This document shows positions 1-12,073 of a stretch of DNA of 15,899 bases, one piece after another (position 1 is the stretch's first letter; each line of letters starts with the position of its first letter). The stretch lies in assembly GCA_034716535.1 (NCBI GenBank), contig JAYEJW010000099.1:1-15899 (forward strand), written 5' to 3'. A program made the position numbers and the translations under genes. The notes below the pieces were generated by a model that worked only from the letters and a program-made list of their open reading frames with translations, searched no databases and was not told the DNA's origin. This DNA is from JAYEJW01 sp034716535. GTDB lineage: Bacteria > Pseudomonadota > Gammaproteobacteria > Chromatiales > Chromatiaceae.

Positions 1-67
1 CAAAGCCTTGCCAATCTTTACCTTGCTTTACTGTATCCCATAAATCTTTAAATGCTGCTTTTGGCAT
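1..67 (-). pseudogene. Fragment of an Aer-like PAS-domain sensor gene
   Basis: On the minus strand the last 22 codons before the window edge read MPKAAFKDLWDTVKQGKDW and then QGF. This matches the PAS-domain segment of aerotaxis/redox sensors of the Aer type, where 'DMPK.AFKDLWDTIK.GK.W.G' precedes 'VKNR.KDG'. The stretch is clearly AT-rich, while everything to its right is GC-rich. It happens to be in frame with the end of the neighbouring nuclease reading frame, but the two families have no natural reason to be fused. I therefore read it as part of another gene brought in by a rearrangement or by misassembly. The family match rests on one short segment recalled from memory. Confidence 0.6.
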
Positions 68-910
68 GATCGGCGACGGCCTGCAGGATGCGGTGTCGCC
101 GATCCGGGCCAAGGCCTCGCTCGCGTCCTCGATAGCAGAGACATCCACCAGGACCCGATCCCAGCGCACCACATCCAGGTGGCGGTGCTCCGCACTCACT
201 ACCTCCATAGAATCGCTCACCGTCACCAGTTGGCAGCCGCGGGGACCGGTCTCGCGGACGTGGCGGCCCTGCAGGTTGCCGGGAAACAGGACCCAACGGT
301 CGCGAGACAACACCTGAGGCTGATGGACATGCCCCAGCGCCCAATAATCGTAGCCCTTGTCCGTGAGATCGCGCAGGGAACAGGGTGCGTAGGTGTCGTG
401 CCCCGGCGCACCGGTCATACTGGTGTGCAAAAGTCCGATATTGAACACACCCGGTACGGGCGCCGGGTAGTCCGGCACCAGGTTTTCGGGAACGGCCCTG
501 TGCGGAAAGCCGCGTCCGTGGACGACCACTGGAAGGTTCGGGACTTCCTTGGACTCCGCAGTACGAGTGGAAAAGAGGTGCACGTTGTCCGGCAAGGTGA
601 GCCGGCGCGTCAGAACCGAGGCGGCATCATGATTGCCTGCGATCAGATAGACCGGAACGCCCCCAGCGTTCAGCCTCGCCATCTGCCGCGTAAAGAACAG
701 CCCGGTGCTGAAGTCCTTCCAGTCGCCGTCGTACAGATCCCCGGCGATGACCACGAAATCCACCGCCTCATCCAGGGCCAGCTGCACCAGATTCTCGAAG
801 GCGAACCTCGTGGCTCCGCGCAAAGCATCGACGGGCGCGCCATCATAGGCCTCCAGGCCCTCCAGCGGACTGTCGATGTGGGCGTCGGCGGTGTGGATGA
901 AACGGAACAC
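68..910 (-). pseudogene. SbcD/YhaO-type DNA repair exonuclease (metallophosphoesterase), 3' end broken
   Basis: This is a calcineurin-like metallophosphoesterase of the SbcD/Mre11/YhaO type, a Mn2+-dependent nuclease subunit that normally pairs with an SbcC/YhaN-like ATPase to process DNA ends. The phosphoesterase motifs are all visible: D9-x-H11 in 'HTADAHID', 'AGDLYDGDW' (about 57-64), 'AGNHD' (91-95), 'GLLHTS' (159-164) and 'ALGHVHQPQ' (191-199). I chose the GTG at 908-910 because translation then begins MFRFIHTADAH, the usual N-terminus, and an AAGAG lies just upstream. About 272 codons look normal. Near 91-97 the reading seems to slip: the frame gives 'GDTASCRPSP', whereas a one-base change gives 'GD-RILQAVADHA', a more natural helix for this family. 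Homology stops at 63-70, where Aer-like sequence begins. The gene lies downstream of recD on the same strand, probably a loosely linked repair operon. As it stands in this sequence it is not intact. Confidence 0.8.
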
Positions 911-964
911 GGGGCTCTTGTTAGGTTCTTGAACGCTAATACAGCGATGTGCAAGTCCGGGGGA

Positions 965-1048
965 TGGAGGTGTTGGGTTACGGCGCGCTCAAAATTGTCA
1001 GTTCACTTTGAATTTCTATAAGATACGCGCCTAACCCAACCTACACTA
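965..1048. repeat. Palindromic interspersed repeat (GTAGGTTGGGTTA family)
   Basis: The left arm TGTTGGGTTACGGCGCGC (971-988) and the right arm ACGCGCCTAACCCAACCTAC (1025-1044) are imperfect inverted repeats around an AT-rich loop of about 36 bases. The outer motif 'GTAGGTTGGGTTA...TAACCCAACA' is a repeat I know to be scattered through many proteobacterial genomes as a REP/MITE-like element. It fills most of the gap between recD and the SbcD-like gene, so it could stabilise the 3' end of the recCBD transcript or weaken read-through into the nuclease gene. It has no T-run like that of a rho-independent terminator. Confidence 0.7.
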
Positions 1049-1083
1049 TGTTCCCTGATATTTCGGCGGCACTGTACTAACAG

Positions 1084-2915
1084 TCAGCGACCGCCGGCCC
1101 AACCCAGCTTCTCCGCCAAGGCGGAGCTCCGTTGCACCCGGTTGCGACAGCCTTCGAGGAAGGTCCCGCGGTTGCCCTGGATGGTGACCTTCTGTCTCGC
1201 GCGCGTAATCCCGGTGTAAATGAGCTCCCGGGTGACGACGGGACTCCCGTCGAATGGCAGCACGAGCAGCACCTCGTCGAACTCCGACCCCTGGCTCTTG
1301 TGAACGGTCAAGGCATAGGCGCAGGTATGCCCCGGCAACTGGCGGACGGAGACGCTGCGCACCTCGTCCTTGGCTACCAGGAAGTAGGCCCTCAGCACCC
1401 GGTTCTGGTCCCGCCACAGAAGGCCGATGTCGCCGTTAAACAGACCCACCTCGTAGTCGTTGGTGGTGACCATGACCGGCTTTCCGTGATACTCCTCACC
1501 ACCGCTAATCAGACCCTGGGCTTGGAGGCGTGCCGCAATCAGTCGGTTGATTTCATCCACTCCGAACGGCCCGCGGCGCAAGGCAGCGAGGACACGGGTC
1601 TGCTCGAAGGCCCGAAGCGCCTCGGCCACATCGTCCTGCTGCAGGTAGCCCGTGTAACGCTCGACAGCCCAGTCCACACAGGCCGGGTGAAGACCGTCGT
1701 CTCGCGCATCCAGCCAGGCAATGTCCGCGCGGCGATCGTCCGCAAGCAGCCCTAAGGCCGCATCTCCCTGCCCGGCGTTCACGGTTCGCGACAGCTCCCC
1801 GATACCACTGTCGGCGGTAAACCGGTAGCTGACCCGCAGCAGCCCGACGGCGCCGCTGGCGCGCGGCGGACGCTCCCCGCCGGGGAGTCTACCGGCCGGT
1901 GCCGCCATGACCTGCTCCAGAAAGCGGATCTGCTCGGGCGGGTAGCGGATCTCCTGCCCATGCCCGGTGATGTCGCCGAGCGCACTTCCGGCTTCCACAG
2001 AGGCCAGCTGGTCTCGGTCTCCGAGGAGGATGATACGCGCCCAATCCGGCAGGGCCTCCAGCAGACGAGCCATCAGCGGCAGATCGATCATCGATGCCTC
2101 GTCCACCACCAGGCAGTCGATCAACAGTGGATTGTCCCGATCGTGCCGAAAGCGGTTGTCGAAACCGACTCCCAGGAGCCGGTGAATGGTGCTGGCTTCC
2201 TCGGGTATATTCGTCAGCACCGCTGCCTCGGCCGCCACCCGTCCCTTGCCGCCGCGCACGGCCTCGGTCAGGCGGGCCGCCGCCTTGCCTGTGGGGGCCG
2301 CCAGGGCGATGCGAAGCTCGGGGTCCTGCTCCAGCAGGAGCGCCAGCACCTTCACCACGGTGGTGGTCTTGCCTGTGCCCGGCCCGCCGGAGATCACCGC
2401 AAAGCGTCGGCTGACCGCGATAGCGGCCGCGACCTTTTGCCAATCGACGCTGTCGGCCGTCCCCTCAGGAAACAGGCGCGCCAACCCCCGCGCCAGCCTC
2501 GGCAGATCCAGGTCCTCGACCGGCTCCATGCGCTCGAGCAGGGCATGCGCAATCTGTTGCTCGAAACGCCAGTACTTGCCCAGGTAGAGGCGCTCCCCGT
2601 CCAGGATCAGCGGCAACTCCATTCCCGGCCTCCCAACCCAATCGGCGCCTGCCAGAGCCGCCATCCAGTCGTCCAACATCGGCCCCCGGGGCACGCTGAC
2701 CGGCTCGTCGCCATCCAGGTCGAACAGGGGTTGGCCCGCGTACTGCGCCAGGTCCACGCACACGTCGCCCTTCAGGTTTCGCATGCTCACCAGGGCGGCG
2801 CTGCGGGCCAGCAGGCCGTCTTCTTCCACGCCACTGCCCCGCGCGACAAAGCGGGCGAAATAGTAACTCAAGGGAGAGAGCCGGCCGGCCTCCATCAGCG
2901 TGTACAGGGTGTCAC

Positions 2916-2919
<4 letters not shown>
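1084..2919 (-). CDS. recD: RecBCD enzyme subunit RecD (5'-3' helicase)
   Basis: This encodes the alpha subunit of exonuclease V, an SF1B helicase that moves 5'-3' and drives the fast motor of RecBCD during double-strand-break repair and degradation of foreign linear DNA. The protein has 611 residues, close to the roughly 600 of E. coli RecD. Helicase motifs are complete: Walker A 'SGGPGTGKTTT' (177-187), 'AAPTGKAAARL' (207-217), Walker B 'VVDEASMIDL' (271-280), 'LLGDRDQLASVEAG' (298-311), 'ALTVHKSQGSEF' (536-547) and the arginine-finger motif 'YTGITRARQ' (568-576). The N-terminal 150 residues correspond to the RecB-interaction region. The ATG overlaps the recB stop as ATGA, so translation is probably coupled. 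I see no sign of degeneration. Confidence 0.97.
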
Positions 2920-6490
<3,571 letters not shown>

Positions 6491-6494
<4 letters not shown>

Positions 6495-9400
6495 AACAGC
6501 TCCCCGCTACTCAGGACTTGGTCATAGAACTCGCCGGCAAGCATGGCGAAATCCTCGCTCTCGAGCGGATCACCGGTCACACCCCGCATCACCAGCTGAA
6601 CATAGACGTCATCCTTGTCGCCTGGGATCTCCCTGAAGCTGTTGCCGTTCCATGCACTTCTGGCGGCCGTCAAGGGGTCAGCTCTGCCGCCCTTATTCTT
6701 GACGGCGTACGCATAGCTCGCCTTCGGCAAGACCAACAGGGGTCGGTGTACGCCCTGCCAGTACCAGCCGAGGTAGCGGGCGAGGGCTAAGCGGGCCACA
6801 TCCGGCGCCAGCGTCTCACGGATGGCGAAGCTGTCCCCAGTGGTGTAGAGCGTGCTGCACTTCTCCCCGGGCTCACTGCCTGCGCACCAGGCCAGGTGCG
6901 CGAGCCACAGGCTCAGAATGTCCGATCCCTTCAACGAGCTGGGCTTGTAGCGCAACAGGCCCAGACCCGGGTAGACGCCCTTGATCTGGCCCGCAAGCCG
7001 ACGCGGGCCGGCGTCGCCGGCAAACGCCAGGTCGATTGGGACCTGCTCCGGGCGTTGTTGCTTGTACTCGCCGAGTCGCTCGACCAGTGGGGCCGCCTTG
7101 TTGCTTTCCTCCTCATAGACGATCTCCGCAAAGGCACCGTGCGGCAGGGCGCCCTCGGCACTGAGCTGCCGCCGCGACGGCATCCGCCCCTGAAGGTGTT
7201 CGTCCACCAGCCTCTGCTTCAGACTGAAGCTCTGCAACCCGTCGAGCGCGAAGAGCTCCTCGTCTTCCTCAGGCTCTTCCTCCCTCAGGTAGAGTTGCAG
7301 GCGGCTGTTCACGAAGTACTTGACCGGATGGCGGACGAACCGGTCGAGCTGCACGAGGGTAACCTCCCGCATCTGGTCCGGGGCGTCCCGCAGGAGTGCA
7401 TTCGGCCAGTTCAATGGCCCCCTCGCTTCCTGCTCGATCGGCTGCAGCATGGCCCGCGCCACATCGGACCAGTAATCGTCGTAGCTGCCCCGTCCCCCAG
7501 CAAAATTGTGCGGGCTGAAAGGCTGTAGCCGGTGCACGGTCGTCAGACGTTTGCTGAGCTTGTCGTCCTCCTCGCCCCCGACGACCCGGTACTGCTGGTC
7601 GAGGTAGTCGAGCAGCTCCCGCACCAGCACCGAGGGCTGCCGCTCCGTATTCTTGCGGATATCGCGTCCCACGTAGCTGAGGTATAGGCGCCGGCGCGCG
7701 CACAGCAGGGTCTCCAGGAACAGGTAGCGGTCCTCGTCCGCCTTGCGCGGGTCGCCAGGACGCCAGCTCTTGCGCATCCGGTCGAACTCGGCCAGCCGGT
7801 CCCGCCGCGGGAAGGCCTGGTCCTGCAGACCCAGCACGCAGATCACCTTGAACGGCAGGCTGCGCATGGGGCGCATCCCGCAGAAGGTCACTCCGCCGCT
7901 GAAGTACCGCCCGTGCCGGCCTTCCGCTCCCAGACGCTGCTCCAGCCACCGGCGAACCAGGGCGGGGGTGAGCGCCTCACCCATCTCGCCCGCCTGATCG
8001 GCCAGGTCCGACACCGCGTCGCGGATCTTCTGCACGCGGCCGTCCTCGTCGTCCCGCTCACCGAAGAACGTGCCGAGGAGATCGCTGACAGACGCCTGCC
8101 AGTCCCCGGCGCTGCGCGGGGCCGAGAGGCGCTCGGCCCAATCCGTGAGTCGGGAAAAGAGGCGCCAGAACCTGCCCAGCACTTCGCCTTTCGCCCCCTC
8201 CACGCTACCGATCGGGGCGATGTCCTCGAACAAGGCGCCCTCACCCAGGGCGTACCCTCCGAACAGGCGCTTCTCGGCCTGGGACCAGGTATTTTCCTCC
8301 ACGGCGGGAAGACCCAGCCGCCGCTTGTGGTCCCCGTCCAGTCCCCAGCGCAGGTTGGCCTGCGCCAGCCAGTCTTTGATCTGGACCACCGCCTCGCTGT
8401 CGAGCCCGAAATGTCCGGCCAGCTCCGGCACGTCCAGGTAGGAGAGGATCTCCGAGTGGCTGAAGCGGCTGTCGGGCAGGTCCAGCAGCTGGAGGAAGAC
8501 CAACACCAGCGGGTGCTCGTCCTTCAGCGAGATGTCCGAGAGGTTCCAGGGGATGAAGGGACGGCAGCGCTCGCCGTCCTGGTCGAACACGGCCTCGATG
8601 TAGGGGTCGTAAAGGCTGATCTCCGGTACCATGACCAGGACGTCCTCCGGGCGCAGGTCCAGGTCCGTATCCAGCATGCCCAGCAACTGGTCGTGCAGGA
8701 CCTGGCACTCCCGCAGGGCGCTGTGACAGATGTGCACCTGAACGGAGTCGTCGGCTTCGACCTCGAGCCGCTCGCCGTCCGCCGCGATCGGCCGCAGCGC
8801 ATAGATATCCTGCTGCAGGCGCCGAAGGAGGGTATCGTCCGTAGGCTCGACAAAGGCGTCGATCTCATCCATGGGCGTTTCCTGCGCCAGCAGCAGATCC
8901 TGCAGGGCCTGCCCTTGGCGTCCCCAGGAGGCCAGAAGGCCGTTCCCCACCTCCCACAGGTCGGCCTCGTCCGGCTTTTCCAAGCGTTTGCGGGCCAGCT
9001 CCTTCTGGGAAATGAGGTCGGCCCAGAAGGCGTCGGTCGGGGCGTGGACGTAAAGGTCGACCTGCGTGTGTGCAGCCAGGGCATGGACCACCTCGACGAG
9101 CAGCGGCGGCAGGCTGGAAACGGCGAAGATGCTGACACGTTCTGGCAGTCCGCTGGAGGATCCGGGCCCGCCGAGGTGTTCGAGCAGCCGGCCGATGACG
9201 GCGACCCGGTGCTGCCGTTCGATTCCATCCAACAGCCGACGCCACAACGGGGCCTGCCAGTCCTCCCCTTTCCCCTCCTCCCAATCACGAATCAGCTCGG
9301 GACGGTAGAGCTGGTAGCGGTCGAGCACGTCTGCGATACGGCTCGCCAACTGCCAGCGTTTCAGCCCATCATCGTCCTGCCGCAAGTAGTGACGCAGGGA

Positions 9401-9727
9401 TTCAAACGCCGGTTCCTGCAGCATCGCGGGAAGCAATGCAAAGACCTTCCAGGCCATGACGTCAAGGTTGAGGGGATCGGTCTCTGGCAGGTCGTCGAGC
9501 AGCTGCCCGGACAGGCTCCAAACGAACGACGCCGGCAACGGATATTCGAAGTTCGCCGCCACTCCATGCTGCTGGGCCAACTGAAGGTTGATCCAGCGCG
9601 CCATCGCCGGGCTCGGCGCCACCACCACCTCGGGCGCGAGCGGCGAGGACAGCGGCGCGTCGGAGACGCGACGCGCGAGCTGGCCGAGAAGTGACTCGAC
9701 CGCGTTCGAGCGGATTATCTGCAGCAT
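6491..9727 (-). CDS. recC: RecBCD enzyme subunit RecC (Chi recognition)
   Basis: This encodes the gamma subunit, which holds RecB and RecD together, splits the duplex and reads the Chi site with a catalytically dead helicase-like channel. The protein has 1078 residues (about 1120 in E. coli). The N-terminus 'MLQIIRSNAVESLLGQL' and the segments 'VVAPSPAMARWINLQLAQ', 'FAVSSLPPLLVEVVHAL' and 'PGDPRKADEDRYLFLETLL' are typical of RecC. No Walker A motif is visible, as expected. It is the first gene of the recC-recB-recD operon and overlaps recB by four bases; ptrA, which separates recC and recB in E. coli, is absent. The ATG at 9725-9727 follows GTAGAG at a very short distance. A possible sigma-70 promoter lies just upstream in the gap shared with the divergent vapBC pair. 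Confidence 0.97.
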
Positions 9728-9750
9728 ATCTCTACGTGTTGTTCAGGCTC

Positions 9751-9779
9751 GGGATATTTTCCGGGCGCCGATGGCTCAA
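9751..9779 (-). promoter_or_regulatory. Candidate promoter of the recCBD operon
   Basis: On the minus strand TTGAGC (9774-9779) is followed after 17 bases by TATCCC (9751-9756), about 23 bases before the recC ATG. The spacing is right for sigma-70 but the -10 box is poor. This is prediction by eye only. Confidence 0.35.
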
Positions 9780-9788
9780 AACGTGAGC

Positions 9789-9810
9789 CCCTGAAGACGG
9801 ATCATCAGGG
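9789..9810. promoter_or_regulatory. Inverted repeat between recC and vapB, candidate operator
   Basis: CCCTGA (9789-9794) and TCAGGG (9805-9810) form a perfect 6-base inverted repeat with a 10-base spacer, in the gap between the divergent recC and vapB starts. It sits upstream of the vapB extended -10 box and also upstream of the candidate recC -35. It may be a binding site for the antitoxin complex or another regulator; a chance occurrence is possible. Confidence 0.3.
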
Positions 9811-9840
9811 ACTGCCTGTGGCGTCTTGGTTCCGAGGACA

Positions 9841-9849
9841 TGCTACTCT
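9841..9849 (+). promoter_or_regulatory. Candidate extended -10 promoter of vapBC
   Basis: TGCTACTCT at 9841-9849 fits an extended -10 element (TGn followed by TACTCT), placed about 40 bases before the GTG start of the antitoxin gene. There is no -35 box at good spacing (TTGGTT at 9826 is too close), which an extended -10 can tolerate. Confidence 0.35.
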
Positions 9850-9889
9850 TAGTCCACTCAATCTAGCTAACCATCTTCGGAGTGCTCAG

Positions 9890-10120
9890 GTGCTGCAAGT
9901 CAATATCCATGACGCCAAGACGCAGTTGTCGAAGCTCATCGAGCGCGCATGCCAGGGCGAAGAGGTGATTATCGCCCGGGCCGGCAAGCCAGTGGTGCGG
10001 CTGACGGCCGTCGAGCCACATCGGAGCGGCCGCAAGTTCGGGGCTTTGCGCGGGAAAGCGCGCGTCGACGAACGTTTCTTCGAGCCCCTACCCGAAGCAG
10101 AGCTTCAGGCCTGGGAGTAG
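9890..10120 (+). CDS. vapB: Phd/YefM (VapB-type) antitoxin
   Basis: This is a 76-residue antitoxin of the Phd/YefM class that should bind its promoter DNA and neutralise the PIN toxin encoded next. The protein begins MLQVNIHDAKTQLSKLIERA and continues 'GEEVIIARAGKPVVRLTAVE', the hallmark of this family, followed by a variable C-terminal tail (about 45-76, ending 'EAELQAWE') that would wrap the toxin. I chose the GTG at 9890 over the ATG at 9818 because homology begins exactly there and CGGAG (9878-9882) is a well-spaced ribosome binding site; the extra 24 residues of the longer version look random. The stop lies three bases before the toxin start. The chromosomal setting, divergent from recBCD, is notable. 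Confidence 0.9.
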   Translation: MLQVNIHDAKTQLSKLIERACQGEEVIIARAGKPVVRLTAVEPHRSGRKFGALRGKARVDERFFEPLPEAELQAWE

Positions 10121-10123
10121 ACG

Positions 10124-10510
10124 GTGAAGCTTCTCCTCGACACGCACGCCCTGCTCTGGTGGCTGGATGGCGACGAGCGGCTTTCCGAGCCCTCCAGGTC
10201 CGCGATCGGCGACGCGTCGACGAGAGTCATCGTCAGTGCCGCATCCGCCTGGGAGATAGCCACCAAGGTCCGGATTGGCAAGCTGCCCGGCGCTACCGAT
10301 GTCGCGGAACGATTCGGGGAAATCATCAATGAGCAGGACTTCGACCCGTTGCCGATATCCGTCGAGCATGCTCGCCAGGCCGGACTGTTGCCGGGCGAGC
10401 ACCGTGACCCTTTCGACCGCATGCTCATCGCACAATCACAAATTGAAGGACTCACGCTGGTGAGCAACGAGACGTTGTTTGATCGCTTTGGTATCAGACG
10501 ATTGTGGTGA
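10124..10510 (+). CDS. vapC: PIN-domain toxin (VapC-type ribonuclease)
   Basis: This is a 128-residue PIN-domain endoribonuclease, presumably the toxin of the pair with the preceding antitoxin. The acidic active-site residues are in place: D6 in 'LLLDTHALLWWL', E44 in 'SAWEIATKVRIGKL', D95/D98 in 'GEHRDPFDRMLIAQ', and an acidic position in the final 'SNETLFDRFG' motif. It belongs to the 'LDTHALLW' subgroup that usually pairs with Phd/YefM-like antitoxins, which agrees with its neighbour. The start is GTG at 10124, three bases after the antitoxin stop, so translation is likely coupled. Nothing suggests inactivation. VapC enzymes cut tRNA or rRNA; the target cannot be told from sequence. Confidence 0.92.
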   Translation: MKLLLDTHALLWWLDGDERLSEPSRSAIGDASTRVIVSAASAWEIATKVRIGKLPGATDVAERFGEIINEQDFDPLPISVEHARQAGLLPGEHRDPFDRMLIAQSQIEGLTLVSNETLFDRFGIRRLW

Positions 10511-10589
10511 CCGCTTAACTTGGGGAGACCTACCGCAGGCCACGCGAAAGGCGACGACGGCACCTCTGACTGTCTAAAAGAGCAGCTCC

Positions 10590-10635
10590 GTAGGGCGGAT
10601 CAAGCCGCCGGGAGCGGCGGATCCGCCGGATGTTC
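10590..10635. repeat. GTAGGGCGGATC-type palindromic repeat, copy 1
   Basis: This is a 41-bp unit beginning GTAGGGCGGATCAAGCCGCC and ending GCGGCGGATCCGCCGGA, followed by TGTTC. It can fold on itself through the GGCGGATC/GATCCGCC arms. It is identical over 41 bases to copy 2 at 12235 and in the same orientation. The outer motif 'GTAGGGCGGAT...ATCCGCC' is a widespread REP-like repeat in proteobacteria. It abuts the end of the desulfurase remnant and supplies its stop codon. Confidence 0.85.
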
Positions 10636-10636
10636 T

Positions 10637-10790
10637 GCCCGGCGCTTCGCAGCCGCGCCCCAATCTCCCTCAGGGGTCAGATGGCACCAACTGATGCCAA
10701 CGGATCCGTTCGCCTCGTCATCGCTCATACCCAGCGCCTCCAGCAGATGGCTTGATGAGTAGCTTGCATAAGCGCGGGCGGAGACGCCGT
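10637..10790 (-). pseudogene. C-terminal remnant of a DndA/IscS-like cysteine desulfurase
   Basis: Read on the minus strand, about 50 codons match the C-terminal domain of class V aminotransferase-fold cysteine desulfurases (IscS, NifS, DndA): 'HGVSARAYASYSSSHLLEAL', then 'GMSDDEANGSVGISWCHLTP', then 'EGDWGAAAK'. The family pattern is 'S.RAACAS....SHVLEA.G.....A..S.RISW...T...DW'. Only the tail survives. The upstream side runs into the end of the CoiA-like gene and the downstream side into the interspersed repeat. The position of the catalytic cysteine reads Tyr (TAT, 10768-10770), one transition away from TGT, and about two residues of the active loop are missing. In a Dnd island DndA supplies sulfur for DNA phosphorothioation. 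Because a methyltransferase-like remnant of the same system lies about 1.7 kb away, DndA is a plausible origin, but a general desulfurase cannot be excluded. Confidence 0.6.
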
Positions 10791-10795
10791 GACCA

Positions 10796-11719
10796 TCAGG
10801 AGGAAAGGATGCGCGTACCCAAATGCGTCCCGCATTTCGGACAAACGTTCCGGCCAGGTTCACGGCCATCCCATTGGCTCCCGCAATACAGGCACTCACA
10901 CTGAACCTGTCGCGTGACCCGGGTGTCGCGGTCGCCGTACCCAGCGCCCTTGTCCGCTCGTAGCCCAGCCTCCAAAACCGGGCGCTGCCCTATCTGTTCG
11001 ATTTCTTGGGCGATCGACACCGCGAATTTCGCCTCGGCCTGACTACGCAGAGCGGCCTGGCGCGGGTGGTAGACCCAGCGCTTGGAACTAACATCGTTGC
11101 GCAAGAACTCAGCCAACGCGTCGGCGTAAGTTCTTCCTGCTTCCGCGACTCCAGCGAAGGTCCCCGCAAGACCGTGCAGATCGATCGCGACAACACCCGC
11201 CCTCACCCCTTCCAATGCTTCGAGCACAGGCGGAATATGGCGGCCTGGATGCAGGAGGTAGACGACGAACTCGAAATCCCCAACCCTGCCCTTCAGATCG
11301 ACGGACACTTCACGGAACTGGGTCTCCACCTCGACTTGCTCGAGCTGGATCGATCGCCCCGCGGTGACCAAGTAGTCGAGCTCGCGCGTATCCTGCAGAG
11401 CCTCGACGTAACGCGAGACATGGCCTCGATACTCGGGCAATGCGAGCGTCAGCTCCGAGCCGATCAACTGCCGTGCCATAAGGCGAACGGACACGAAGAA
11501 CGAAAAGTCACACTCTTGCGCCGTCCGATCGTAGACGTTGCGGCTGGCGTGCGCGAAGTGCCAGACCTTTTCCTCGCCCTGCCGAGCAATAAGCGGCGTC
11601 CGGCAAGAGGGACAGATGCAACCGCACCTCCGTCCGCGCGGCACCGCGTAAACATCAACGATCGCGCCGTCGGATTCGCGGAATCCAAACGGGATGTGAT
11701 TCAAGCCAAATTCGGCCAT
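10796..11719 (-). CDS. CoiA-like protein with two zinc-ribbon motifs (putative PD-(D/E)XK nuclease)
   Basis: This encodes a 307-residue protein resembling the competence protein CoiA family. The N-terminal part has 'DGAIVDVYAVPRGRRCGCIC' leading into 'CPSCRTPLIARQGEEKVWHF' and 'AHAS', the family's Cys-x2-Cys (C36, C39) and HFAH (H54-H57) zinc-binding start. The middle (about 128-182) has alternating strands with D141 and E150 that could form a PD-(D/E)XK core ('VSVDLKGRVGDFEFVVYL', then 'VVAIDLHG'). The C-terminus adds another zinc ribbon (C276, C279, C293, C296). I chose the ATG at 11719: an upstream GTG at 11842 would add 41 residues that look non-coding. CoiA is needed for transformation in Gram-positive bacteria; here the protein stands alone among defence remnants, so a nuclease role in defence or DNA handling is possible but unproven. 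Confidence 0.65.
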   Translation of the reverse strand: MAEFGLNHIPFGFRESDGAIVDVYAVPRGRRCGCICPSCRTPLIARQGEEKVWHFAHASRNVYDRTAQECDFSFFVSVRLMARQLIGSELTLALPEYRGHVSRYVEALQDTRELDYLVTAGRSIQLEQVEVETQFREVSVDLKGRVGDFEFVVYLLHPGRHIPPVLEALEGVRAGVVAIDLHGLAGTFAGVAEAGRTYADALAEFLRNDVSSKRWVYHPRQAALRSQAEAKFAVSIAQEIEQIGQRPVLEAGLRADKGAGYGDRDTRVTRQVQCECLYCGSQWDGREPGRNVCPKCGTHLGTRILSS

Positions 11720-11873
11720 CGCGGAGCCCCTGGGCCGACCAACCCCGAGCAACCCGTTGCGGCGACGAGCGGCACAAAGAGATACAACGACCGAAAAAAC
11801 CAATGCAGGTTGCCCATGGAAACGTCCCCGAGCGAGAAACACAGTGTTCAGTCCGCCACTGAAGATGCTCGCC

Positions 11874-11939
11874 GCCTTCGGCAGACGCGAGGCCTACTTT
11901 TGGACGACCCGTGGCGGTGCGGAGCTGGACCTGATGCTC
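11874..11939 (+). pseudogene. Scrap of a DUF4143-type AAA ATPase gene
   Basis: The plus strand encodes AFGRREAYFWTTRGGAELDL followed by ML. 'EAYFW.T.GGAELDLL' is the signature near the C-terminal nuclease-like domain of AAA+ ATPases with DUF4143. On both sides the similarity ends at once, with no 'FE.K' motif following and no ATPase domain before, so this is only a 22-codon relic. Confidence 0.55.
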
Positions 11940-12073
11940 ACCACTAAAGTCATCAAACAAACCCTCGGGTTGCCTCTGGACCCCGATCAACAACAAGTGG
12001 AAGATGGTCGGGACATGAGGGCCGAACCCCATAGTTCGCGTGGCGACAGCACCAAGACTAACGATAGCAGCCC
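11940..12073. other. Intergenic stretch without recognisable gene
   Basis: I see no convincing coding sequence, promoter or repeat here. Open frames on either strand lack family features and appear to be chance products of the base composition. Confidence 0.4.

Noticed and set aside
179..1021. A 280-codon plus-strand open frame opposite the SbcD-like gene.
   Set aside because: All metallophosphoesterase motifs are on the minus strand; the plus frame ends within the palindromic repeat.
7913..9694. A 593-codon open frame on the plus strand opposite recC.
   Set aside because: It is a shadow of the RecC gene, caused by high GC content; it shows no domain or motif.
11720..11842. A longer CoiA-like protein starting at GTG 11842.
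   Set aside because: The extra 41 residues are rich in Arg, Gly and Val without family similarity, and the ATG at 11719 fits the start of the conserved domain.
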